Shown here: positions 51,250 through 62,093 of the stretch, one piece after another
Position numbering within the stretch: the stretch's first letter is position 1
How the letters are laid out: every line of letters starts with the position of its first letter
Source: Apis mellifera
Taxonomy: Eukaryota; Arthropoda; Insecta; Hymenoptera; Apidae
DNA length: 64,000 nt
Reading direction: 5' to 3'
Assembly: GCF_003254395.2 (NCBI RefSeq)
Contig: NC_037643.1
Coordinates: 14,278,963-14,342,962, forward strand
The notes under the pieces: generated by a model
Seen by the model: the letters and a program-made list of their open reading frames with translations, nothing else
What the model was told of the DNA's origin: nothing
Database searches by the model: none
Made by a program: the position numbers and the translations under genes

Positions 51250-54200
51250 TTTTTAGTGTAAATTTTCCAAATTTTTTACTTGGCAAATAATGAAATTTTG
51301 TCTTTTTGAAAAATTTTGAAAAACAGGGAGGAAATTTTGGAAATTCGCAAAAATTCGATAAAAGTGTTTCCAAATTTCGATGATTGAAAAATAATGAAAG
51401 AAACTCTGGAAATTTTCGTTTTCAAATTTATATAATTGAGAAATATAGCGAAGAAAGTTTGACAAATGAGCGTTTATTTATTATCGGAATAATGAATTTG
51501 GATATGGAAATGAAATTACACATTTATAAACAGATTCTCTGTGAAATTGAGATTTCAAGTCTTGATTCGAGAATGGAAGTGATTAATTATAGCGAAACTT
51601 TCTCACGGTTTCTGTTTGCACTGAGTGCATAGAAATGTGTACTTGATAGAAATGAATAGTATGATGATATATAAATATACCGATCGTTAATTATTATAAG
51701 AAAGGGCGAGACAAGATCATGTAATAAAATGTTATTGAAATGAGATCGTTGAAATCCTTATTCTCGAAAAAGAGATTTTTAGAATTACGTGTCTCTTTTC
51801 AAAAAGAAAAAAAAAAAAAAACACAAAGATGGATCGTTTATTATCCTGAAACGACCGGGTCTAAAAACCATGTGTTTCCAACTACATCAACGTACCTACT
51901 GCAAGCTATGGAATCTATGACTTTCTCGTTTCAATAGAATAATACTTCAATGACGTTGTAAAAGCTTGGAAAATGACCTTTGGGAAAATTTTTTATTCTA
52001 TTCGCCGTTTATATAACCTCCGCGCAAGCATTCGGTCGGGCACATATGGAAAGGATAATAAGTGCGCCATAAAACCATTTCACATTTGATTTAGTTATTA
52101 TTTTAGTTTGCCAACCTCGATTTCTTCGTTTCAATAATGTTTCAATATTTCCCATCTGTTGCCACAGTAGCAAATGGTTAATATAATATTTCAGATAACT
52201 ATTAAAGTAATTATAATAAAAAGAATTAACTATAATTTATGAAAGAATATTGAGAAATATCATTCGAATCTGTTACAATTAGTTGTAAAAAATATTGTAA
52301 AATACTTTATCTATATTTTTTAGTAACACGTTTTTTAATTTTTAGTTAGCCTTCGATATTGGTGTTGATCTTTTTATGTCAATATCTAAATATTCCTTTT
52401 TTTTTTTTTTTTTCCGATATCAAATTCGTTATTTGGTATAATCGAATTTCCGAATTTGTTTCGATTCAAAATTTAGAATTTTTTTTTTTTTATTAAAAAT
52501 CAAAAATTAAATAATATCTTGAACATCGATGAACGCGAAGAGTTTATTTCTATTCATAAATGCATATTTAATTTGAAATAACCTTATAGCATTTCTCGTT
52601 AAGAAGAAACAAGAAGTGCGCGTAGACGTGTTCATTATTTCACAGCGAGAAACTTAATCTTAATTGTAAAAGTTGTGGTCTACTTCCCCTCCCCTCTCCC
52701 CCCCTCCTCCCTCCCCCAAAAGCGGCCATTAGTTTCTTGGCACGTGAAAGAACTTTGTTCTCGTCGCTTTCCTCTCAAATAAATTAACGATGGCGCGTTT
52801 ACCTGTGCCTATTCACTTGCATCCCTCTGAATATGTATTCCGCTCGATTCTATCGTCACGACGCAACAATGAACATCGAAAGAAAAGGATCCTTTTACCT
52901 GAGGTGTTCACCTGTATCCCCGAATAAGCATCGTCAGGTGCATTCAGTATAAGAGAGTCCGTGTTAAACGCGTTCGTTGCCCACTTTTATTCCTATCCCG
53001 TTTCTTACGTTCTTTATATTTTACGACTTTTTATTATCGAGTAAATACATTCTCGTTTTTATTTTCGACATTGGTGGCATTAACCTTTGCGTCAATATTT
53101 TCAAGCGTTTTCAAGTTTTTTTTTTATTTAAAAATATAGAAATATCAAATTTATTAATATTGTCAATGAATTGGATTTATACACTATTTTTCCATTCCAA
53201 ATTTAGGATTTTTTTTTTTTATTAAGAAATTACAAAAGTTAAAAGGGAATATGAAATATTTAATTTAGAAATGAATGATAGTAATGGATTTCAATTGGAA
53301 ATTAAAATTTTTAAAATCTTTAGTTTAATTTCTGAATAATAGGTGTAGATCCCATTTAAAATGATTAAAAAATGAAATCTAAAACATTTTAATGATATTC
53401 GAATATATAATGGTATTACAAAAGTTTTATCATTATGAGTTATATTATCATTATGATTTAATAACTTTGAACTTATCCTATGAAATATTATTAAATTGTA
53501 ATAATAGATATTTAGAGAGGAAACTAGAAATTCAAATTTCATCAAAAGCTTATCTGGATTAATTGTAATCGAAAAAGAGGATTTGAAGAATAATTTTTAA
53601 TGAAATTATATTTTATATATTGTAAAATAATAACATTTTGACCAGATAAAAGATTAATATGATTCAAATTAATCTCTAATAATCCAAAGAAATTGGCATG
53701 AAAGTGAAAGATATTATTCTCAATAATAATAGAAGAATTATTTTCACGAATATTATATTAAGCGAGTCAATATCTAATTATAAGAGAAATTATTAGGTGA
53801 ATTTCTATTTCATTAAGAAAATAATTAAATTTTTTAATGTAATTTCTATTAAAATAAAATTAATAGGCTGATCGTATATAGATCGATGAACAAGATATAT
53901 TGTATTTTTCGTACGATTTAATCGCCAATCGTGAGATATTAAAAAATTTCACGGAGAATTAGTTACAATAGCGAGACATATATAAAGTGTATGGAAAAAG
54001 AAGTATGGGAGATTTCTAATTACCTAGTATTCTAGTTGCATTTATATAGATTGTTTCACGATTAAAACGTGCGATGCATTCTTCGTCTTTTCTAACCTCT
54101 TCGTGAATATCAAGGTAAGAATAATTTACACACACGTTCTTCTTTCAAGCACTTGGAAAAATATTCAAACTTAAATTTTTAGTAACCAATAATCGATTTT

Positions 54201-54382
54201 TAACAATGTTAATTTTCATCAAATTCAATCTTTTTACGTTATCCTCGTTAAATCTAACGAAAATAAACATTTACGTTTCGTTATTTTTCCTCATTATACT
54301 CGAAAGCTCCTAAGATTTCTCTTTCACTTTCACGAAACTCTCATCCAATCAACCGTTAATTTACAATGAGCCCGTAATTTAC
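51250..54382. other. Non-coding stretch
   Basis: AT-rich with poly-T runs. A TATATAA-like motif near 52008 is followed by a CpG-richer segment but no exon. Several minus-strand donor-like acctg sites at 52800-52920 lack supporting frames. Confidence 0.5.
52686..52717 (-). other. G-quadruplex-prone tract (C-rich on plus strand)
   Basis: The minus strand has five runs of 3-7 G within 32 bases. The plus-strand C-rich partner could form an i-motif. Confidence 0.75.
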
Positions 54383-54446
54383 CTTGATCCGTACACGCAC
54401 CACGTTTCATCTCGCTTTCGCCTTCCAACTTCTCATTACTAAACAT
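54383..54446 (-). CDS. Candidate first coding exon, MFSNEKLEGESEMKRGACTD
   Basis: On the minus strand an ATG at 54446-54444 opens 21 codons plus one base, ending at a donor AAG|GTAAAT (GT at 54382-54381). The residues MFSNEKLEGESEMKRGACTD are hydrophilic with no signal peptide. A TATA-like TATTTATA lies at 54496-54489, with a CAGT initiator-like word 27 bases below it (A at 54469), leaving a ~22-base leader. TATA, initiator, ATG and donor are thus in a consistent order within ~115 bases. The donor is moderate and the peptide is unrecognised. The TATA word is nearly palindromic and could equally serve the plus strand, where a TCAG word lies at about 54510. Confidence 0.38.
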
Positions 54447-54488
54447 CACGACCGTAAACGGTTAAAACTGCGCCGTCTCGGTTCTGCC

Positions 54489-54496
54489 TATAAATA
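54489..54496 (-). promoter_or_regulatory. TATA box, possibly bidirectional
   Basis: CCTATAAATAGG reads as TATAAATA on the plus strand and TATTTATA on the minus strand. Initiator-like CAGT/TCAG words sit about 24-27 bases away on both sides. Confidence 0.35.
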
Positions 54497-56104
54497 GGTT
54501 AAACCCTATTCAGGAGAGTTTGAAACGGCCACGACGTTTCCACGAAATTTTACATGGACGGAACTCTTTCTCAGTCTGAAAAGTTTTTCGTGAAAAGAAA
54601 TTCTTCCTGGAAGGGATCGACGTGACACGAAACTTCGATCTGCCGCTTCGAAACCTTTGTTTCGTCGCCTAGGGGGCGTTCTTTAACGAACCGCTTCGAC
54701 CAAATTAAGTGTAGCCAACTGTTTCGCGTGTTTCCATACATTTTCGAACGGATCTTCATATAGGGATGTGTGTTCGGAATTGCGTGTTTGCTTGATTCAA
54801 GTTTTGCTTTCAAATGAGATCAAGAACAGGTTGTAATGGAATCGATCGTGACTCACGATTAATAGTAACTATTGGGAAACGCGAGTATTGTTGGCTGTTG
54901 TGGAAATATGAATCTGATATCTATTTGAACGAAACTCGGTCGGTAACAAACTTGATAACAATGTAAGTAGATTTGTTCGTTTTCAAGACATTAATGAAGA
55001 AAATGGAGATATCTTTTCAAACTGTTTGAAATGGTTCTTATATATATATATATTTTACGCGTGTCTAGATGAATTAAGGGAATGAGTTTTGGAAACGATG
55101 TTTTGCTGCAGAAGTTGAAGTAGATAGCCTCGGAATTATGATGTAAATTTCCGCTAAAATACTATGGCTATGAATTCAGGCTAAACGCACCATGCTTTAA
55201 AATTTACGTCTAAATTCTGTAGAAGAGAGGTATGCATTATATGGATATAGTGGATGAAAAAATGACACATCTCCCTTTTTTTGTGATATCTTTATAAATT
55301 ATAGTGATATTTATTTTATTTACATTTTATCTTATAAAAAATATTTATTTTAACATATTTTAACGTACAAAATTTTTAATTTTGAATTCTCAGATTTCTA
55401 TAAAATAAAAGAAACGAAAATTTTATAATATAACAAGACATTCTTGTGATTTATTTTGTTTATTTAAATTATTTGAATCATATTCAATTTTAAATGGATG
55501 ACAGATTGTGCAACGTTAAAAAAAAATAATTAACAAACGGAAGGAAAAAGAAGATTGGAAGAATAATTTTACGTCAAACTGAAAATTTTAACAATCATTT
55601 TGAAAGAGCGATCCTCCTCGTTTAATCGCCAAATATTTAGAGTAGGCAAAACGAGATGTTTCCATTCGTCGATTGCAGCGTGAAGAACAAATGATTTTCC
55701 TTTGATCGGGCAAAATCTTTCATTTTCAAGAGAGGAGAGAGCAGAGAGAGAGATATTGGAAACTTTGGCTGGGATCTTGCTAGAGCCATGGATTGAGATC
55801 GTTTCACTCTAACGATTGCGCTCGACATCTCAATGAAGCCTTTTATTTGTAAAACGAGCAGCCACCTCCTCCTTCTTGAAATAGAATTGCTGTTCATGGA
55901 GTACTACCCTCCGGCTACTGAAAATCTATTATTAGTGCTCCAGATGCAGGTAGACGTCGTTCAAACTATGAATCATCTTTCAAGACCACCACTTCATCTC
56001 TCGCATCGTTACACCATACTTTCCATTTTTTTCCAGTGAAACAATTGGAGAATTTATGAATCACGATTGTTGAAAAAAACTATGAAAATCCTCAATTCTT
56101 TCCT
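54497..56104. other. Non-coding stretch
   Basis: AT-rich apart from 54520-54690. The 68-86-codon frames near 55640-56040 on both strands show no recognised family and no splice or promoter support. Confidence 0.5.
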
Positions 56105-57174
56105 CCAAGGAATATTCTCTTTCCTCTTCAGTTTATAACTGAATTATAAAATTATAAAAATTAAGCAATTATTTGGATACTTTTTAACAAATTTTAATAG
56201 TTAAGAGATTTTGATTAATTTGAAAAAAAATATCAATAAATTGTATCACTATTCTATAAATAGAATATAATTAATTCTATAAAATTCTATGATTTATAAC
56301 AATTCTAAATTTTTAATAATATTTAATGAACAGTCTCGTTTAAGGAATATTCTCTTTCCTCTTCGTTTATAACTGAATTATAAAATTATAAAAATTAAGC
56401 AATTATTTGGATAGGATTTAATTATTTTTAATCTTAACAAATTTTAATAGTTAAGAGATTTTGATTAATTTGAAAAAAAATATCAATAAATTGATTTATA
56501 ACAATTCTAAATTTTTAATAATATTTAATAAACAATATGAACAATCTCGATTAAGGAATATTCTCTTTCCTCTTCGTTTATAATTGAATTATAAAATTAT
56601 AAAAATTAAGCAATTATTTGGATGAATTTTTTAATCTTAACAAATTTTAATAGTTAAGAGATTTTGATTAATTTGAAAAAAAATATAAATAAATTGATTT
56701 ATAATAATTCTAAATTTTTAATAATATTTAATGAACAACATGAACAATCTCGTTTAAGGAATATTCTCTTTCCTCTTCGTTTATAACTGAATTATAAAAT
56801 TATAAAAATTAAGCAATTATTTGGATGAATTTTTTAATCTTAACAAATTTTAATAGTTAAGAGATTTTGATTAATTTGAAAAAAAATATCCATAAATTGA
56901 TTTATAATAATTCTAAATTTTTAATAATATTTAATGAACAACATGAACAATCTCGTTTAAGGAATATTCTCTTTCCTCTTCGTTTATAACTGAATTATAA
57001 AATTATAAAAATTAAGCAATTATTTGGATACTTTTTAATATGAAAAAAAATATCAATAAATTGTATCACTATTCTATAAATAGAATATAATTAATTCTGT
57101 AAAATTCTATGATTTATAACAATTCTAAATTTTTAATAGTATTTAATGAACAACATAAACAATCTCGTTTAATA
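56105..57174. repeat. Five-copy tandem array, ~203-235-bp unit
   Basis: The marker ggaatattctctttcctctt starts at 56109, 56344, 56555, 56758 and 56961 (periods 235, 211, 203, 203). The first and last copies share a segment, tatcactattctataaatag, that the three middle copies lack, so the inner copies derive from a deleted unit amplified later. Confidence 0.95.
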
Positions 57175-58726
57175 TGCACAAAGTAAAATTAATGAAGTAC
57201 ATATATATATGATTAAATATTAGATAAAGGAGAATAATATGTAGATTGCAATGTAAATTGCAATTTAAAAATTAATTGGATCTAATCTTTAAAGAAAAGT
57301 CATTCATGATATTTATTTCTGCTGAGATATATATGTTAATAATACGTAAAGTTGCATTTACAGCAACTAAATGCACAAAGTGAATTTAATTGACTGCTAA
57401 GGAACGATATGTACTATGTGAATTAATGAATGAATGGCTCTTTGCCTGAATACATTAAAACTCATCCGTTTCTTATTGTTAGAAGAAATATTTCATAACG
57501 ATGGATTTCCGTTTCACATATTATGCTCGCGAATATTCATCGGATAGAAAAAGTAAAATACTGTTGATATTGTTAAATTTTTTAAATCAAATGTTAGGAA
57601 TAAATCGTCTTAAGAACAGTAATAATTTCTCGAGAAATTTTTTTAAATTAGATAAAATTTGAAATTGGATTGAATTTGTAATATTTATCAAAAAAATATT
57701 TATGAAATATATATTGAAAAGTGTTGAAATTCGTATAGTTTGTCGTGAAAACAAAGTAACATCAGATTGAAAGTTAGAACGCGATTGAGTTACCGATCGA
57801 GTCCCAATTCTATTATAACTCTTGAAAGACAATTTCGATGAAATTTCCAAGAGAAGAAGCATTGAATTCCGTTTAATAAGAAAACTTCTTCTTTTTGGAA
57901 AATTGAAAAAAATAAGAAAAAATTGAGAACTGTATCAAATCTAATAATGAAAAAAATAAGACATTCATTTTGAATTGTACGGATAATGAATCTAAAAAAA
58001 ATTCTATAAAAGCTTTTACTTAGATAATCGTATATTGAATACGTGGTTGAAAATTTATTAAATGAAAATATTACATTAGAGATGTAAAAATCACAGATTT
58101 GCAGACTGAATAATGTCAGAAGTTGAGCATTGTTGCTTTCCCCCGGTTACGAGAACAGTTCGAAAATTAACGTTACTTTCAAAAAGTCGAGTCGCGTCAC
58201 GGCCCACGCGCATGCGCACATTTTTAGATATAATGTACTTGCAATTGCAGAAGACGGAAGAAAAATTGTATCATTTCCTACTTTCGAATGTTCCAAAATC
58301 CAATAACTCAAACTTAACCTCATCCTTCCATTCCAGTGACTTTTTCTTGCCTTGTATCTCACGCATCCAACGTACAGGGTGGTCGAGAAGCAAGTAAACG
58401 TGACCCTCCACAACCCATCTTGTAGTGGTATCCGATCGTGATCGGCCGTCATAGGAGATGAGTCGAGAATGACAACAAAAGAACGTCAGCTGGCCTTCCG
58501 TTGCCGGAACGCTGCAATTAGACACCAGTGGTGGGGAGCGTCGACTGGGAGGATTGGTGGGGGTAGATCGGCCGTGAAGCGTGGCTCCTCTTCAGTCGGT
58601 CCGGAAACGCGGTGCGAAGAAGACGTTTCTCGTCGTTCGTTGCTTGTTCGTTACACGTGACGATGTTTCTTTGTATGCGTAAATCCTTATGCTCAACATC
58701 GCGTCCGGTAGTTATCGCGTGTAGTG
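57175..58726. other. Non-coding stretch rising into a CpG-rich block
   Basis: AT-rich to about 58100, then progressively CpG-rich from 58430. Overlapping short frames on both strands in 58110-58660 look compositional. The CpG-rich end is the likely promoter of the exon at 58763. Confidence 0.45.
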
Positions 58727-58732
58727 TCAGTG
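58727..58732 (+). promoter_or_regulatory. Initiator TCAGTG
   Basis: A match to the arthropod initiator TCAGT in a CpG-rich, TATA-less block, placing transcription start at 58729, 34 bases before the ATG of the candidate exon. Confidence 0.4.
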
Positions 58733-58762
58733 CATAAAGAGTGCGCGAAAAGGTGCGTGGTT

Positions 58763-58821
58763 ATGAGGGAGGCTAGTTTGGAGAACGGGATGGTCAGCTT
58801 TAAGAACAACAACGTAGACAG
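58763..58821 (+). CDS. Candidate first coding exon, MREASLENGMVSFKNNNVD
   Basis: The ATG at 58763 opens 19 codons plus two bases that end at a donor, GACAG|GTACGC (GT at 58822). Without splicing the frame stops three codons later, so as coding sequence it makes sense only if spliced. The peptide MREASLENGMVSFKNNNVD is hydrophilic with an NNN run and no signal peptide. The layout of CpG-rich block, TCAGTG initiator, short leader, ATG and donor is coherent. The donor lacks the best +3 to +6 bases. A second in-frame ATG follows at codon 10. The phase (2) matches the candidate exon at 15748 but not those at 13282 and 36261. The parent gene is not identified. Confidence 0.5.
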
Positions 58822-60784
58822 GTACGCTTGAGTGCATTTCTGAGGATTCCCAGGCGTGTTTAACGCATTCGAAGCTACTCCACGGATACAATAGTTGTAT
58901 ATACTATAGTAGTATATTTCGACGTATAATATAACGAAAGTATTCAATGTTCAATTTCGTTATGAAAGCGAGATCCCTCTATTTCCTGGATTATTCGATT
59001 CCGGAATACGCAATTATGTTGGAAATATATTGGAAATTTTCTCCTTCTCGGTTTTGTGTAGGTGTGATAACTATTCGATAAATAATAGCACGCGTGGGTG
59101 TTGAATTTTTCTATTTTTATTGTCTATGCTCCGTTTCTATGGATTTTGAGAAAAACAGGAAATATTTGCTTAATAATTGAAAATAATAATTACGTCTTAG
59201 TTCGGTTGGAAATAATGCATAGTTTTTCTTTTTTTGCATGTATTTTATTTGTTTTATTTTGATATTGTACAATTTGCTATTAAATTTATCGCTATTATAT
59301 AATCGAAAGAAATATTAATCAGAGAATAAACTTTTTTATTTTTTTTCAAACAATAATATTTTTTAAAATTGATATATTCGTTTATAACATTCGAAAAATA
59401 TCTGTAGATAAAATATTTAAATATGTTCTTTTTCAAAAACAAATAATTTTTCATTTAAGGATAATTTATTCCTAATTAATTTATTTTTTCAATTATCACA
59501 TGTAGCAAACTCATTTCTGTAGTAATTGTTTTTCAATTGAAGTATTTACTTCAGTGGGTCACGCAAAAGAAAATAATTAACTTTCCATTGTTATAAACTG
59601 TTGTTAACACGTCACTAAAATCTGAATTCAAAGTAAACAATAATTAGTAAACTATTAACTAATAAACTCGAACAAACATTTAACGAAGCAATCACAAAAA
59701 CTTTCTTCATTTTTTGTGCAAAGTGCATTTTAACAATTTTTTTTTAATTTTAAATCCATTATTGCGTATCAAATTTAAAGTTTTTATTTATAAAACTCAA
59801 CTTTTCGATCATTTTATATATGTATTTCGAAAAGAAAGTTTTTCTACGTTATTCCAAAATTAGATTATATTTTCGAGTCTGATACGAGTTAACGTTTATT
59901 GCAAAAACAATGAGGTTAAGCTTTCAATAGCTACGTATCGATACTTCAGTCGAACATTTTTATCCGGACAACTTTCATGTGACTCTGATATTACGATATA
60001 CTTCTCTCTCATTGTTTTCTCAAATTTATCTAAGTATTATGTGCAATCTATTTAATCTGTAGATTAGTTAATTTTTTTATCTTCTATTATACTAACATAA
60101 ATCTAAGAAACTATTATCTAAGAAATTGTTATCACAATTATTTTTAAATTATTTTATAAAATTATATATATATTTAAATTATTATCACAATTTTATTATT
60201 TAATCTCAACCAATAAATTAGACTTTGAGACAATTAATTACGCAAAATCCTTGATCTTCGAAATATCGAAGAATCTTGTTATAAATAGAATTACAGCCAT
60301 CGTAATATGTACGGAAAGTGAACGATGAAAGGAATGTAAAAATGAGAAATTATTTCCAAAAGTAGAAAATATTTGACTTCAACCGGAACGCTTTTCAAGT
60401 TTCGTCCGGCTATGCACAAATATTGGATTCTTTCCGGGAAGCTTTATCCAGGTAACAGGGTGTACATTCAGAAGAGAGAAACGTGGCGCGTTCCGCGATT
60501 GTTTGACTTGGAACATATTCGTTTCGTGTTCGCGCAAGTGTTCGAAAAATCTCGTTCCAGACCGTTAAAACTGCCGGCGAGTTCCGAGCATTGTCAAGTT
60601 TCCACCAGGCGAAATTGGTGGTGGCGCTTCCGCTGCGATAGGTCGCATTCCATCCATGGTTCGAGGCATATATTCTGATTGGATCTCGAGGATTATGGCG
60701 GACCTAGCGAAATTGCGATGCTCGATACGATCATCGACAGATTACTTGAACGATATCGATGTTCCGGCTATCGATTAATCTCTC
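58822..60784. other. Non-coding stretch, probably intronic
   Basis: AT-rich, except for 60390-60680, which is CpG-richer and holds an 88-codon ATG frame (60412-60678) of unrecognised, basic, Trp-rich sequence that is probably chance. Confidence 0.45.
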
Positions 60785-62093
60785 CAAATACACCATCCAG
60801 AGGTCCTCCCAGAAACATTATTATTATTATTATTATAATAAGAAAGAATATTACTTTACCGACAGTATCCTTCTCAATATATCTTTTCTTCTAGAAATAT
60901 TAACGTTTCGTGCAAAACGAAAATGATTGTATTATACTATTCGAGAGTGCGTTCAAAGTGAAACTTTTGGCTTCGAAGTGATAAGGAAAATTAATTTCTG
61001 ATATTCTTTCCTTCTTTTGTTTTTATATTTGGATTACAATATACGAAGTCTAATACACCATCCAGAGGTCCTCCCAGAAACATTATTATTATTATAATAA
61101 GAAAGAATATTACTTTACCGACAATATCCTTCTCAACAGGATTATTATCTTTTCTTCTTCTAGACGCTTCTAGAAATATTAACGTTTCGTGCAAAACGAA
61201 AATGATTGTATTATACTATTCGAGAGTGCGTTTAAAGTGAAACTTTTGGCCTCGAAGTGAACTTTTTAGTGATAAGGAAAATTAATTTCTGATATTCTTT
61301 CCTTCTTTTGTTTTTATATTTGGATTACAATATACGAAGTCTAATACACCATCCAGAGGTTCTTCCAGAAACATTATTATTATTATTATTATAAGAAAGA
61401 ATATTACTTTACCGACAGTATCCTTCTCAACAGGATAATTATCTTTTCTTCTTCTAGACGCTTCTAGAAATATTAACGTTTCGTGCAAAACGAAAATGAT
61501 TGTATTATACTATTCGAGAGTGCGTTTAAAGTGAAACTTTTGGCTTCGAAGTGAACTTTTTAGTGATAAGGAAAATTAATTTCTGATATTCTTTCCTTCT
61601 TTTGTTTTTATATTTGGATTACAATATACGAAGTCTAATACACCATCCAGAGGTCCTCCCAGAAACATTATTATTATTATTATAATAAGAAAGAATATTA
61701 CTTTACCGACAGTATCCTTCTCGACAGGATAATTATCTTTTCTTCTTCTAGACGCTTCTAGAAATATTAACGTTTCGTGCAAAATGAAAATGATTATATA
61801 TTATTCGAGAGTGCATTTAAAGTGAAACTTTTGGCTTCGAAGTGAACTTTTTAGTGATAAGGAAAATCAATTTCTGATATTCTTTCCTTCTTTTGTTTTT
61901 ATATTTGGATTACAATATACGAAGTCTAATACACCATCCAGAGGTCCTCCCAGAAACATTATTATTATTATTCTAATAAGAAAGAATATTACTTTACCGA
62001 CAGTATCCTTTTCAACAGGATAATTATCTTTTCTTCTTCTAGATGCTTCTAGAAATATTAACGTTTGGATTACAATATACGAAGTCTAATACA
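60785..62093. repeat. Five-copy tandem array, ~291-294-bp unit
   Basis: The marker caccatccagaggtcctccc (one copy has ttcttcc) starts at 60791, 61056, 61347, 61641 and 61932. Units are nearly identical outside an internal (ATT)n tract whose length varies between copies. The first copy is shortened (265 bp) and the last truncated. The parallel 67-68-codon minus-strand frames are a consequence of the repeat. Confidence 0.96.

Noticed and set aside
50588..51373. 261-codon minus-strand reading frame
   Set aside because: A third of it is the hexanucleotide array read as Ser/Val/Leu repeats, and the rest lies in a CpG-rich patch open in all three minus frames at once.
60412..60678. 88-codon ATG frame, basic and Trp-rich
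   Set aside because: No recognised family, and a donor-like ccag|gtaaca interrupts it; probably a chance frame in a GC-richer segment.
60991..61782. Three near-identical 67-68-codon minus-strand frames
   Set aside because: They are units of the 291-bp tandem array with the ATT tract read as poly-Ile.
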